In this document: piece by piece, positions 56,053 through 64,000 of the stretch | How positions within the stretch are numbered: the first letter of the stretch is position 1 | Layout: each line of letters opens with the position of its first letter | Origin: Lysinibacillus piscis | Lineage (GTDB): Bacteria > Bacillota > Bacilli > Bacillales_A > Planococcaceae | NCBI RefSeq assembly: GCF_026012395.1 | Contig: NZ_BRZA01000001.1 | Span: 434,001 to 498,000, forward strand | DNA: 64,000 nt | Direction: 5' to 3' | Notes under the pieces: generated by a model | The model's database searches: none | What the model was told of the DNA's origin: nothing | Seen by the model: the letters and a program-made list of their open reading frames with translations, nothing else | Made by a program: the position numbers and the translations under genes

Positions 56053-56091
56053 GTTTGATTATTTGATTAAATTCATCAAATAGAAGGTAAA

Positions 56092-56976
56092 TTAGTTACC
56101 TTTTACTTGGCTCATTACTTCTTCTGCAAAGTTATCTTCACGTTTTTCGATACCTTCACCAACAGCATAACGAGTGAATCCAGTTACGTTACCACCAGTT
56201 GATTTTACGAAGTCACGAACTTTTTGATCTGAGTTTTTAACGAATGTTTGGTCAAGTAAGCAAACATCTTCGAAATATTTACCAAGACGACCTTCTACCA
56301 TTTTCGCTACGATATTTTCTGGTTTACCTTCGTTTAACGCTTGCTCAGTTAATACTTTACGCTCACGTTCTACTTCATCAGCAGAAACTTCGTCACGAGA
56401 TACATAAGTTGGGTTGATTGCAGCAATGTGCATTGCGATATCTTTTGCAGCAGCTGCATCTGTAGAACCTTCTAATACAACTAATACACCGATACGGCCA
56501 CCCATGTGTAAGTATGAACCAAATGCATCAGCATCTGTTTTCGTTTTGATTTCAAAACGACGTAAAGAAATTTTTTCACCAATTGTTGCTGTTGCTTGAG
56601 AGATTTGGTCAGCGATTTTCACGCCATCTTTCTCTAATTCTAAAGCAGCTTCAACTGATGCTGGTTTAGCAGTTAATAATTGTTCAGCTAAAGAAGAAAC
56701 TAATACTTGGAATTTGTCATTTTTCGCAACAAAGTCAGTTTCAGCATTTACTTCTAAAAGGATTGCTTCATTGCCTTGTTCTAAAATGTAAGTAGTACCT
56801 TCTGCAGCGATACGGTCTGCTTTTTTACCAGCAGCCGCTAAACCTTTTTCACGTAGGAAATCGATTGCCGCTTCTAAGTTACCTTCTGTTTCTACTAACG
56901 CTTTTTTACAATCCATCATACCAGCGCCAGTTTTTTCACGTAGTTCTTTTACTAATTGTGCAGTAATGTTTGCCAT
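56092..56976 (-). CDS. tsf: Elongation factor Ts
   Basis: EF-Ts is the GDP exchange factor for EF-Tu. The 294-residue protein begins [20 protein letters not shown] followed by MDCKKALVE, has the conserved core [17 protein letters not shown] near 70, and the dimerisation domain through [11 protein letters not shown]. Length is typical. It starts after rpsB but the 226-bp gap holds a hairpin, a full copy of the intergenic repeat and a terminator, so expression relative to rpsB is likely adjusted at the RNA level. Confidence 0.98.
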   Translation of the reverse strand: MANITAQLVKELREKTGAGMMDCKKALVETEGNLEAAIDFLREKGLAAAGKKADRIAAEGTTYILEQGNEAILLEVNAETDFVAKNDKFQVLVSSLAEQLLTAKPASVEAALELEKDGVKIADQISQATATIGEKISLRRFEIKTKTDADAFGSYLHMGGRIGVLVVLEGSTDAAAAKDIAMHIAAINPTYVSRDEVSADEVERERKVLTEQALNEGKPENIVAKMVEGRLGKYFEDVCLLDQTFVKNSDQKVRDFVKSTGGNVTGFTRYAVGEGIEKREDNFAEEVMSQVKGN

Positions 56977-57026
56977 TTAGTGTTTCCTCCTCAAATTGGT
57001 TGAACTAATTTATATCAATAAGTCCT

Positions 57027-57067
57027 AAAAAAGGCGATAAGGGTTTTGAGCCACTTATCACCTTTTT
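57027..57067 (-). terminator. Terminator between rpsB and tsf
   Basis: AAAAAGGCGATAAG pairs with CTTATCACCTTTTT with one mismatch, followed on the minus strand by six T residues. It stands after the repeat copy F and before the tsf ribosome site, so part of the rpsB transcript should end here. Confidence 0.75.
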
Positions 57068-57068
57068 A

Positions 57069-57146
57069 TCAATTACGCCTCGGCGTAATTGCGTCCGAAT
57101 TTTTCCGAACTCGCTCGAAAAAGCTCCTCTACAAAATCCGTGACTT
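57069..57146 (+). repeat. Intergenic palindromic repeat, copy F
   Basis: CAATTACGCC pairs with GGCGTAATTG, and TTTTTCCGAAC leads into TCGCTCGAAAAAGCTCCTCT, AAAATCC and GTGAC as in copy A. It is inserted between the rpsB stop and the terminator before tsf. Its right end abuts a hairpin at about 57150-57190 (CTTGATT with AATCAAG). Confidence 0.85.
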
Positions 57147-57202
57147 TATCTTGATTTAGAGGGGCGGTTATTCTCCCCACTTGAATCAAGGTTAAACATG
57201 AA

Positions 57203-57928
57203 TTACTCAGCTACTACTGCTTCTTCAACAGCAGGTGCTAATTCTTCACCTTGTTTTGACTCGATTAAAGCATCCGCCATTTTAGCTGTTAAAAGTTTAA
57301 CCGCACGAATAGCATCATCATTTGCAGGAATTACATAGTCGATTTCATCTGGATCACAGTTTGTATCAACAATTCCTACTAAAGGAATGTTCAATTTGCG
57401 AGCTTCTGCAACAGCAATACGCTCTTTACGTGGGTCAACTACGAACATTACATCTGGAAGTTCGTGCATATCACGGATACCGCCTAAGAATTTGATTAGA
57501 CGTTCATGTTCTTTTTTAAGTTGAATAACTTCTTTTTTAGGTAGAACTTCAAAAGTTCCTTCCTCTTCCATTTTTTCGATTTCTTTCATACGTGCAACAC
57601 GTTTTTGAATTGTACCGAAGTTTGTAAGAGTACCACCTAACCAACGTTGGTTGATGAAGTAGTTACCTGAACGTTCTGCTTCTTCTTTGATCGCTTCTTG
57701 TGCTTGTTTTTTCGTACCAACGAAAAGAACTTTACCACCGTCTTGACCAACTTGACGCATGAAGTCATAAGCTTCTTCTAATTTTTTAACTGTTTTTTGT
57801 AAGTCGATGATATAAATCCCGTTACGCTCCATGAAGATAAATTTCTTCATTTTTGGGTTCCAACGACGAGTTTGGTGACCGAAATGTACACCAGCTTCAA
57901 GTAATTGTTTCATAGAAATTACTGACAT
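57203..57928 (-). CDS. rpsB: 30S ribosomal protein S2
   Basis: S2 is a late-assembling small-subunit protein. The 241-residue product has [20 protein letters not shown] at the start, [20 protein letters not shown] near 73, [11 protein letters not shown] near 93 and [20 protein letters not shown] near 153. The C-terminal tail is acidic and alanine-rich, as common in Bacilli. AGGAGGAAATTCAC precedes the ATG, and a sigma-A promoter about 120 bases upstream gives a structured leader. Confidence 0.98.
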   Translation of the reverse strand: MSVISMKQLLEAGVHFGHQTRRWNPKMKKFIFMERNGIYIIDLQKTVKKLEEAYDFMRQVGQDGGKVLFVGTKKQAQEAIKEEAERSGNYFINQRWLGGTLTNFGTIQKRVARMKEIEKMEEEGTFEVLPKKEVIQLKKEHERLIKFLGGIRDMHELPDVMFVVDPRKERIAVAEARKLNIPLVGIVDTNCDPDEIDYVIPANDDAIRAVKLLTAKMADALIESKQGEELAPAVEEAVVAE

Positions 57929-58052
57929 GTGAATTTCCTCCTAGTATGTTTGGTTTTTATCCTCCGCATTTATCCTCTGCAACAAGCTACTCTAAACATT
58001 AGAGCACCACTTACTACATCAAAATGCGTGTGTATTAATAACACCATTTGAA

Positions 58053-58081
58053 AATATACCATAATCCGCTTCGGTTCGCAA
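58053..58081 (-). promoter_or_regulatory. Sigma-A promoter of rpsB
   Basis: On the minus strand TTGCGA (58081-58076), a 17-bp spacer and TATATT (58058-58053) lie just after the SwrB-like gene. The leader of about 118 nt contains a small hairpin (CTCTAA/TTAGAG, 57990-58004). Confidence 0.7.
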
Positions 58082-58086
58082 CTATT

Positions 58087-58608
58087 TTATCGTTGAAATT
58101 TCAATAAAAGCTCGATTTCTGTTTTACCCTTTTGCAGCTCCTTAGCAATTTCCTCAGATGTTTTTCCCTGTGTAGCCAATTGGATTACTTTCTGTTCCAA
58201 TGTCAGCTCCTTCACTTCTGGTTGAACAATTGACGATCTGGACGGCTGTGTTTGTGCGTGTTGTTGTCTTGTATATGCATTGGCAGCTACTGCTTTTGGT
58301 ACATAGAGACGTGGTTCATTATGCAAAGCAGGTGACTCTACTACTGCATCTGTCGCAGCTACCTCATCCTGTGCATTTACCACTTTCTTTGCTGGCTTTG
58401 TTGTCTCTTGTAACTCTTGAATCAAACGGTCATTTTCGTCTTTCATGTCCGCTAAATACATGCTAATTGTATCATCCATTTCACGCATCAAACGCTCTTG
58501 CTTATTTTCTAAATCCTTAAATTTAGCCAGCTTAACATTCAAAATAACAATAAAATAAAATGACAATAGCTGTAATATAAATAGAATGGTAATAAGTATT
58601 GTCGTCAT
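58087..58608 (-). CDS. SwrB/YlxL-like membrane-anchored coiled-coil protein
   Basis: This 173-residue protein has one N-terminal membrane helix (about 3-24), a coiled-coil stretch (about 28-70), a variable linker and a C-terminal helix-turn-helix-like segment EQKVIQLATQGKTSEEIAKE near 138. This layout and the position between sigD and rpsB match SwrB (YlxL) of B. subtilis, which promotes flagellar type III export activation and swarming. Sequence similarity is limited, so the name rests mainly on layout and synteny. It starts nine bases after the preceding small gene. Confidence 0.65.
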   Translation of the reverse strand: MTTILITILFILQLLSFYFIVILNVKLAKFKDLENKQERLMREMDDTISMYLADMKDENDRLIQELQETTKPAKKVVNAQDEVAATDAVVESPALHNEPRLYVPKAVAANAYTRQQHAQTQPSRSSIVQPEVKELTLEQKVIQLATQGKTSEEIAKELQKGKTEIELLLKFQR

Positions 58609-58617
58609 GATAAGCCC

Positions 58618-58923
58618 CTATCCACTGAAATCGATAAAATTCCCTTTAAAAGGATGCTGTGCTTGTGGCTGTTTAGCCTTCTTCTTTTTCTTTTTTTTGC
58701 GTGTGCCATTAATATACTCTCCACCAGCTTCCTCATCCTCACCGATTTCATCCATGCCCTCTGATGTATTTACAACCTTTTGCTTGCGTTCAATTTCTTT
58801 TTTCAATGCTTCATTCGCATGTGCTTGTTGCGCTAAATTATGCTGTTGTGCTTGATCTAGCATCTTACCTGCTTCAAATGTTTTCGGGATGGCGATTTGT
58901 AATTCAACACCTTTTAAACTCAT
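58618..58923 (-). CDS. Hypothetical small charged protein in the sigD cluster
   Basis: This 101-residue protein begins MSLKGVELQIAIPKTFEAGK and has a glutamine/alanine-rich helix (about 24-50), an acidic patch and then a run of seven lysines (TRKKKKKKKAKQPQ, about 74-85), ending KGNFIDFSG. No family is recognised with certainty. The start is ATG 58923, spaced from GAGGGTG. It lies 25 bases after sigD and nine before the SwrB-like gene, so a role linked to motility is a guess from position only. Confidence 0.7.
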   Translation of the reverse strand: MSLKGVELQIAIPKTFEAGKMLDQAQQHNLAQQAHANEALKKEIERKQKVVNTSEGMDEIGEDEEAGGEYINGTRKKKKKKKAKQPQAQHPFKGNFIDFSG

Positions 58924-58948
58924 AAAAAACACCCTCTCTCCAACGGTT

Positions 58949-59719
58949 TTACGTGCTAATCATCTCACTAGATAATAATTTTCGTAACTTCAACAATGCC
59001 TTTGAGTGGATTTGAGAAATGCGTGATGTTGATAAATCAAGCATTTCACCAATTTCCGTTAATGTTAGCTCTTCTGTATAAAATAAACTCAACACGAGTT
59101 GTTCTTTTTCATTTAACTTTTGAATGCTTTCTTCTAAATCTTCTAACAGTTCTGATTTAATCACTACCTGTTCAGGTGTTTTCGTTGCTTCATCACGAAT
59201 CACAAATGACTTTCCTTCTGTCTCTTCTTGGTCTTGCTGTTCATTGATTGATAAAACATTGGAAAAAAAATGTTCCTGTACAGTTTGATAGACTTCATCC
59301 ACAGATAGATTCATATGTTCTGCTAATTCTTCTGGTGTAACATGTCGCATATAGCGCTGTTCAAGTTGTTCAATTTGTGCATCTAATTTCTTCGCTTTTT
59401 CACGAGCAGAGCGAGGTAGCCAGTCTTCTTTACGCAAGCCATCTATAATCGCCCCTCTTACTCGAAAAGAAGCATATGTATCGAATTTTAAATCTCGTTT
59501 AATATCAAATTTATTTAAGGCATCAAAAAGACCCGCCATCCCTAAACTTGTTAAATCATCACGGGAGACACTTTTCGGCAAACCTGCTCCAATACGTTGG
59601 ACATGGTAAGACACAAGAGAGCTATATTTTTTTATGAGTAAATCACCTGCCTCTGGATCACGCTCATTTGTCCAGCGGGCCCATAATTTCTGTTCCTCAT
59701 TTAACATCGGTTGTGCCAT
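58949..59719 (-). CDS. sigD: RNA polymerase sigma factor SigD (sigma-28, FliA type)
   Basis: SigD directs late flagellar, chemotaxis and autolysin genes. The 256-residue protein has region 2 (about 20-90: LTSLGMAGLFDALNKFD, then FDTYASFRVRGAIIDGLRKE), region 3 with RYMRHVTPEELAEHMN, and region 4 with LTEIGEMLDLSTSRISQIHS near 222. The start is ATG 59719, spaced from AGAGGTGG. Unlike the B. subtilis fla/che operon, two terminators separate it from the cheD side, and an extended -10 promoter precedes it. Confidence 0.95.
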   Translation of the reverse strand: MAQPMLNEEQKLWARWTNERDPEAGDLLIKKYSSLVSYHVQRIGAGLPKSVSRDDLTSLGMAGLFDALNKFDIKRDLKFDTYASFRVRGAIIDGLRKEDWLPRSAREKAKKLDAQIEQLEQRYMRHVTPEELAEHMNLSVDEVYQTVQEHFFSNVLSINEQQDQEETEGKSFVIRDEATKTPEQVVIKSELLEDLEESIQKLNEKEQLVLSLFYTEELTLTEIGEMLDLSTSRISQIHSKALLKLRKLLSSEMIST

Positions 59720-59808
59720 AAAATCCACCTCTCTTCAAAAGCACATTCACACCATCAAAAGATAGCAGGAATTGTTAGATTACTAAATCTCTATACTTCG
59801 TTTCCTAT

Positions 59809-59817
59809 ATTGTAACA
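59809..59817 (-). promoter_or_regulatory. Extended -10 promoter of sigD
   Basis: The minus strand reads TGTTACAAT (TGn followed by TACAAT). A clear -35 hexamer is lacking, as is common with extended -10 promoters. It lies about 90 bases before the sigD start and downstream of the terminator, so it would let sigD be transcribed independently of cheA-cheD. Confidence 0.5.
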
Positions 59818-59866
59818 AAAATCGACTATAATTTCATGCGTATATCTTCCCCTTATTCAGTATATG

Positions 59867-59903
59867 AAAAAAGATTGAACAACAAATTACATTGTTCAAT
59901 CTT
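59867..59903 (-). terminator. Second terminator upstream of sigD
   Basis: AAGATTGAACAA pairs perfectly with TTGTTCAATCTT across a 9-nt loop, followed on the minus strand by TTTTCATATA. It is a strong hairpin placed about 150 bases before sigD. Confidence 0.8.
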
Positions 59904-59999
59904 CCAATCTATTATGGAAAAATGATGTTACTAATGGAAATCGATTTTGGGCAAAACAAGAGATTGATTGCTCGCCTTACCTTTTATAAAAATTCCCAT

Positions 60000-60050
60000 A
60001 AAAAAAGAGCCACAAATAGCGACTCTTTTCTATGAATGTATTTGTGGCTC
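60000..60050 (-). terminator. Terminator overlapping the end of the gene after cheD
   Basis: A perfect 12-bp stem pairs GAGCCACAAATA (60007-60018) with TATTTGTGGCTC (60039-60050), and seven T residues follow on the minus strand. The upstream arm lies inside the last codons of the small membrane protein gene. A shorter stem, AAAAGAG with CTCTTTT, is a competing fold in the same RNA. Confidence 0.8.
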
Positions 60051-60401
60051 GTCTTCACGATGCATCATTGTACGCACAACTTGTGCAATTTCCTCTGAAT
60101 CTTCATCTTGAAATTCAATGGTCGAATTGGCAGCTATACTTTCCTTAGATTCTTCTAAATCTTTATCAGATTTGCTCTCTTCAAGTTTAGTATCCTCCAA
60201 TTCCTCAGAGTCTTCTGGTGTAAATAAAATATAAGCAATGACAAAACGTACAATGTACATGGCTAAAAACGTAATAACAGCCGCTACAGATGCACCTATT
60301 AACACGCGTAATGGTGTAAAAGGCTTGTAAAATGTACTAAAAAAATAAATAGAAAAAGCAATTAATGCGCCCCATAGATTGTAAAAGATAGAACCAAACA
60401 T
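60030..60401 (-). CDS. Hypothetical small membrane protein after cheD
   Basis: This 123-residue protein has two N-terminal membrane helices (about 5-25 and 33-60) and an acidic cytoplasmic tail rich in Glu, Asp and Ser (about 62-105) ending VRTMMHREDEPQIHS. I recognise no family. Its ATG overlaps the cheD stop (TAATG), so it is translationally coupled to cheD and was probably kept for a motility or chemotaxis role. B. subtilis has sigD directly after cheD, so this gene is a lineage-specific addition. Confidence 0.75.
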   Translation of the reverse strand: MFGSIFYNLWGALIAFSIYFFSTFYKPFTPLRVLIGASVAAVITFLAMYIVRFVIAYILFTPEDSEELEDTKLEESKSDKDLEESKESIAANSTIEFQDEDSEEIAQVVRTMMHREDEPQIHS

Positions 60402-60904
60402 TATATTTCACTCACTCCTTGGTTCACTGTTCTGATATTTAGCATGGACGTGGCTGGATCAAATTCAATTGTTCGCCCACTATTCCCACCTGTTGCCTCT
60501 GCAACTAATGGAATACCGTGACGCTTTAATTCACTTTTGACAGCCTCCACATTTCGTGGACCGATACGCATCGAATCTTTATCAGATGTGAATTGGAACA
60601 TTTGCGCACCACCTGCAATTTTAGCTTTTAGCTTAAATTTTTGCACACCTTCTAATTTTAATAAATCAATCATGGCGGTGATGCCTGTATCCGCAAATTT
60701 TGCAACGTTGATTGCTTCTGTTCTACCTAAACTTGAATCTGGTAGCATAACATGTATTAAACCTGCTATCTTTCTTGATTCATCATATAAAACAACACCT
60801 ACACATGAACCAAGACCTGATGTTCTTATTGTATTGGGTAATTTTACTACATCCATTTGTGCAATACCAACTTTGACAACTTGCCCACTACTATTTAATT
60901 GCAT
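60401..60904 (-). CDS. cheD: Chemoreceptor glutamine deamidase CheD
   Basis: CheD deamidates receptor glutamines and, bound to CheC, participates in adaptation. The 167-residue protein has the catalytic cysteine and histidine in TSGLGSCVGVVLYDESRKIA followed by GLIHVMLP (about 28-56), and KAKIAGGAQMF near 94. The length matches. Its ATG follows cheC with no gap, which fits the CheC-CheD complex, and its stop overlaps the next gene. Confidence 0.96.
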   Translation of the reverse strand: MQLNSSGQVVKVGIAQMDVVKLPNTIRTSGLGSCVGVVLYDESRKIAGLIHVMLPDSSLGRTEAINVAKFADTGITAMIDLLKLEGVQKFKLKAKIAGGAQMFQFTSDKDSMRIGPRNVEAVKSELKRHGIPLVAEATGGNSGRTIEFDPATSMLNIRTVNQGVSEI

Positions 60905-61537
60905 TTATGAAACTCCTAATGCCTTAAAAATCGCATCAAATGATTCAGGATCTGGCAATAAGAAAAAATGTCCTCTCACTTCTTGACAATCCTCTATGCC
61001 GTCTTCAAAAATGGATGTATTAATTACAATAACATTATCGCTCACATGTGATAACTCAATAAGACCGATACTAATAATAGCACCAAACATATCTACACTT
61101 AATCCTGGAACAGTCGGATAAATTTTTAAATTAGTGAAGTCAGATAACGCTGATAAATACGAACCTGACAAAATATTACCCATTTCTTGCATCGCTGATA
61201 ATCCTAGTTCAGAAACAGGTCTATCCGTAAAGTTAAATGTCTCATCATGAATTAAATTTTGAATAAATCGATTAGCCTGTTCAATTGGTAAAATGAAAAA
61301 CATACTGCCTTCCGCATCACCTTCGATACGTAAATATATACCTACAACTACATTTTCAGCCCCACCAGCAAGCTCCATCATATCATTGAATGACACCATT
61401 TCAACTTTAGGTACACGCATATCAATCTTTTTTCCAAGTAAACTGGAAAGTGCTGTCGCAGCATGCGCAGCACCAATATTCCCAATTTCTTTTAGTACAT
61501 CTAAATGTAGTGATGTAATCTTTTGATTAAATGTCAT
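60905..61537 (-). CDS. cheC: CheY-P phosphatase CheC
   Basis: CheC dephosphorylates CheY-P and pairs with CheD for adaptation. The 210-residue protein has two copies of the CheC/FliY active-site helix: LDVLKEIGNIGAAHAATALS near 14 and LSAMQEMGNILSGSYLSALS near 112, each with the conserved Glu and Asn. Two active sites are typical of B. subtilis CheC. It lies 13 bases after cheW and abuts cheD. Confidence 0.95.
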   Translation of the reverse strand: MTFNQKITSLHLDVLKEIGNIGAAHAATALSSLLGKKIDMRVPKVEMVSFNDMMELAGGAENVVVGIYLRIEGDAEGSMFFILPIEQANRFIQNLIHDETFNFTDRPVSELGLSAMQEMGNILSGSYLSALSDFTNLKIYPTVPGLSVDMFGAIISIGLIELSHVSDNVIVINTSIFEDGIEDCQEVRGHFFLLPDPESFDAIFKALGVS

Positions 61538-61550
61538 AACGATCCCTACT

Positions 61551-61988
61551 TTAGTTTAATACTTTTTCTAAATGTAATAAAATCAATAATCGTCTATCAA
61601 TTTTCGCTACCCCTGAAATAAACGCTTCTTCTAGTGAACCTACTACTTCTGGTTGTGGTTCGATTGCATTAGCAGGAATATCTAAAACATCATTTGCTGA
61701 ATCTACAACGAAACCTACTTCCATATCTTCTAAAGAGATAATAATAATACGCGTTGTTTCTTCATGATCTGATATTGGCAGACCGAATCGTTCACGTAAA
61801 TCTACAATCGGTGTCACAACTCCACGTAAGTTAATCACACCTTTTACATAATGGGGTGTTTTCGGTACACGTGTAATGTGCATTAATTTTTCAATTCCTT
61901 GTACATGCGATACTGGAATTGCATACTCTTTATCCGCTAATTGGAAAACAATTACTTTAATACTTTCTTGCTCCACTGCATTTGTCAT
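61551..61988 (-). CDS. cheW: Chemotaxis coupling protein CheW
   Basis: CheW links receptors to the CheA kinase. The 145-residue single-domain protein has VFQLADKEYAIPVSHVQGIE near 14, PHYVKGVINLRGVVTPIVDL near 41 and VDSANDVLDIPANAIEPQPE near 95, the typical CheW fold pattern. It starts 27 bases after cheA and precedes cheC. Confidence 0.95.
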   Translation of the reverse strand: MTNAVEQESIKVIVFQLADKEYAIPVSHVQGIEKLMHITRVPKTPHYVKGVINLRGVVTPIVDLRERFGLPISDHEETTRIIIISLEDMEVGFVVDSANDVLDIPANAIEPQPEVVGSLEEAFISGVAKIDRRLLILLHLEKVLN

Positions 61989-62015
61989 GATTTACACCTC
62001 TCTTAGTCGTTCACC

Positions 62016-64000
62016 TTATTTAATAAGTGCATTACAGTCTACAATTAGGGCTACTTTACCATTCCCTAGAATTGTTGCACCAGAAATTGCAAAGATATTT
62101 GTTAAATAATTTCCTAGTGATTTCAATACAATTTCTTGTTGACCGATAAATGAATCTACAACTAAACCAGCAAGTTTTTCACCTTTACGCACAATGACTA
62201 CCGAATGGAATTCATCATCCTGCTGTTCTTTACGAGGTACTTCAAAAATTTCCTCCAAGAACACTAAAGGTACAACTTTGCCACGGAAATCAATTACTTT
62301 TTGGTTATGTGCATTCATAATGTCTGAAGAACGAATAATTGATGTTTCAATAATCGATGATAGTGGAATTGCGTAAATTTCCTTCTCGATTTCTACTAAC
62401 ATAACAGAGATAATTGATAGTGTTAATGGTAATTGAATAGAGAAGGTTGAGCCCACATCCTGTGTAGATTCAATGGAAATATTTCCACCTAATGACTCAA
62501 TCGTTGTTTTGACAACGTCTAACCCCACGCCTCGACCAGAAATATCAGAAATCACTTCTGCGGTTGAGAAGCCTGATGCTAAAATCAATTCATTAATTTG
62601 TTTATCAGTCATAACAGATGCTTGCTCTTGTGTCACAACACCTTTTGCTAATGCTTTAGCTAATACTTTGTCACGATTAATCCCTGCACCATCATCTTCG
62701 ATCTCGATGAATACATAGTTCCCACTATGGTAAGCACGTAATACAACCGTACCTTCTTCAGGTTTTCCTTTTGCACGTCGAGCTGTTGGATTTTCAATAC
62801 CATGATCGACAGAATTACGAATAAGATGAACAAGTGGATCACCAATCTCATCAATTACTGTACGATCTAGCTCTGTTTCAGCACCGATAATTTCTAAGTT
62901 AATCTTTTTGTTCAAATCACGAGACAATTGACGAATCATTTTCGGGAAACGATTGAATACTGTTTCTACTGGCACCATACGCATTGTTAAAATAATCGTT
63001 TGTAAATCGCCCATAACACGGCTCATGCGTTCAACTGTTTCATTTAATTCGCCATGATTCACTTCTGTTGCAATCGATTGCAAACGTCCTCGGTCAATGA
63101 CAAGCTCTTCAAATAAGTTCATTAAAATATCTAAACGTTCGATATTTACACGAATCGTTTTATTTCCTACCGGTGCATGGGCTTTATCTGCTTTTGCTGG
63201 CGCCGCTGCCTGTACTGGTGCTGGCGTTTGTTCATTTTTGTCTTGTACCTCAACTGGTTGAGATGCTTCCTCTACAGGTGCCACTTCTTCACTGTATTGC
63301 GACTGTCCTAATTTCGCAGCATCAATCACAGATACAACAACTTCTTCGACCTCTGACACTTTCATCAGTTTTTTCTGCATGTCTTCTGCTGACTCTTTTG
63401 TCACAAATGCTATATAAAATTGTTGATCGAATTGTTCATCTTCAAGTTTTTCTACAGAAGGACTGGCTTTAATAACATCGCCATCTTTTTCTAAAATCTC
63501 AAACACCATAAAGACACGTGCTGCTTTTAAAAGGCAATCTTCACGTAAACGCACTAAAATTTCATATGCATTAAAGCCTTGTTCAGCTGATTGTGCAATA
63601 ACTGTTTGCTCAAAGCTATCATATTCCAACATATTTTCAATAGCTGGATGAGCTGTTTCTGCAGTAACAGCTACTTCTTGTACCGCTTCTTCACCTAATT
63701 CAATACGTTTCAATTGCGCTACCGTTGCAGATACATCACGTTTCCCATCTCCACCGTTTGCAATATCCATAACCATCTCTTCCAAGTGGTCAACAGATTC
63801 AAAAACAACATCTAAAATTTCAGGTGATACTTTAATTTTTTCATTACGAATAGCATCTAACACATTTTCCATTTTATGTGTCAAATCTGCTAAATCTTCA
63901 AAGCCCATTGTAGCCGACATACCTTTTAATGTATGAGCGGAGCGGAAAATCTCTCCTACAATCGTTAAATCATTAGGATTTTTTTCCAATTCCAATAAAT
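62016..64000 (-). CDS. cheA: Chemotaxis histidine kinase CheA (5' end beyond window)
   Basis: CheA autophosphorylates and passes phosphate to CheY and CheB. The visible 661 codons contain the end of the P1 phosphotransfer domain with the active histidine in FRSAHTLKGMSATM, a CheY-binding P2 region, an Ala/Pro linker, the P3 dimerisation domain with MNLFEELVIDRGRLQSIATE, the ATPase domain with HLIRNSVDHGIENPTARR, DDGAGINRD and SGRGVGLDVVKT, and the C-terminal CheW-like domain. The frame is open through the window edge, so only about the first 30 codons are missing. cheW follows after 27 bases. Confidence 0.96.
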   Translation of the reverse strand, partial: LLELEKNPNDLTIVGEIFRSAHTLKGMSATMGFEDLADLTHKMENVLDAIRNEKIKVSPEILDVVFESVDHLEEMVMDIANGGDGKRDVSATVAQLKRIELGEEAVQEVAVTAETAHPAIENMLEYDSFEQTVIAQSAEQGFNAYEILVRLREDCLLKAARVFMVFEILEKDGDVIKASPSVEKLEDEQFDQQFYIAFVTKESAEDMQKKLMKVSEVEEVVVSVIDAAKLGQSQYSEEVAPVEEASQPVEVQDKNEQTPAPVQAAAPAKADKAHAPVGNKTIRVNIERLDILMNLFEELVIDRGRLQSIATEVNHGELNETVERMSRVMGDLQTIILTMRMVPVETVFNRFPKMIRQLSRDLNKKINLEIIGAETELDRTVIDEIGDPLVHLIRNSVDHGIENPTARRAKGKPEEGTVVLRAYHSGNYVFIEIEDDGAGINRDKVLAKALAKGVVTQEQASVMTDKQINELILASGFSTAEVISDISGRGVGLDVVKTTIESLGGNISIESTQDVGSTFSIQLPLTLSIISVMLVEIEKEIYAIPLSSIIETSIIRSSDIMNAHNQKVIDFRGKVVPLVFLEEIFEVPRKEQQDDEFHSVVIVRKGEKLAGLVVDSFIGQQEIVLKSLGNYLTNIFAISGATILGNGKVALIVDCNALIK

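Larger units (their letters stand above)
59720..60029. other. Gap between the che cluster and sigD
   Basis: These 310 bp hold no supportable gene. In transcription order there is the tail of the terminator that overlaps the upstream gene's end, about 90 featureless bases, a second perfect terminator hairpin (59867-59903), an extended -10 promoter (59809-59817) and the sigD leader. Confidence 0.7.

Noticed and set aside
59935-60000. 22-codon frame beginning MGIFIKGKASNQS upstream of sigD
   Set aside because: It begins in the T-tract of a strong terminator and has no Shine-Dalgarno sequence.

Overview
The window is chromosomal DNA from a low-GC, spore-forming, motile Firmicute, most likely a Lysinibacillus-like member of the Planococcaceae/Bacillaceae. 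The gene order follows the Bacillus subtilis backbone from cheA/sigD/rpsB through cdsA, polC, the nusA-infB operon, pnp, the spoVF (dipicolinate) genes, rnjB, spoIIIE/ftsK, the ymf genes, pgsA, cinA, recA and rny. Dipicolinate synthase genes, a YmxH-type sporulation protein and a sigma-K-like promoter point to endospores; cheA/W/C/D and sigD point to flagellar motility. The genus is an inference from gene order and protein character, not from a database search. Almost everything is read from the minus strand, so transcription runs from position 64000 towards 1.

Layout in transcription order (high to low coordinates): chemotaxis genes cheA (cut by the window edge), cheW, cheC, cheD and a small membrane protein (64000-60030); sigD, a short hypothetical and a SwrB-like protein (59719-58087); rpsB, tsf, pyrH, frr (57928-54612); uppS, cdsA, dxr, rasP, proS, polC (54236-43808); the rimP-nusA-rnpM-ylxQ-infB-ylxP-rbfA-truB-ribF transcription/translation block (43598-36288); rpsO, pnp, mlpA (36059-32127); glcK (32030-31071). 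Then comes a disturbed region, 31000-27900, holding a decayed heme-utilisation (HugZ/HutZ family) pseudogene split by a 153-bp IS200/IS605-like remnant, and the only plus-strand operon of the window: a GntR repressor with an ABC exporter under its own palindromic operator. After it the conserved order resumes: ymxH, dpaA, dpaB, asd, dapA, rnjB, spoIIIE/ftsK (27770-19755), a GntR regulator and a BMP-type nucleoside ABC transporter (19618-13734), the EF-P modification-associated genes ymfF/ymfH/ymfI with ymfJ/ymfK, rodZ, pgsA, cinA, recA, rny (13410-2778), and finally the start of an exopolysaccharide locus (polymerase/ligase-like membrane protein, chain-length regulator, tyrosine kinase, glycosyltransferase; 2581-1).

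Most of the window is housekeeping: translation factors, RNA decay (RNase Y, RNase J2, PNPase), envelope precursor synthesis (UppS, CdsA, Dxr, PgsA), DNA replication and repair (PolC, RecA, SpoIIIE/FtsK) and sporulation metabolism (Asd, DapA and DpaAB leading to dipicolinate). The least ordinary material is between genes. A family of about 75-140 bp palindromic repeats has eight recognisable copies or fragments, all in one orientation, and each full copy abuts a different hairpin next to the stop codon of the preceding gene. There is also a nested inverted-repeat structure between dxr and rasP, a perfect 17-bp hairpin between frr and uppS, and the IS remnant inside the HugZ pseudogene. No tRNA, rRNA or CRISPR array was seen.
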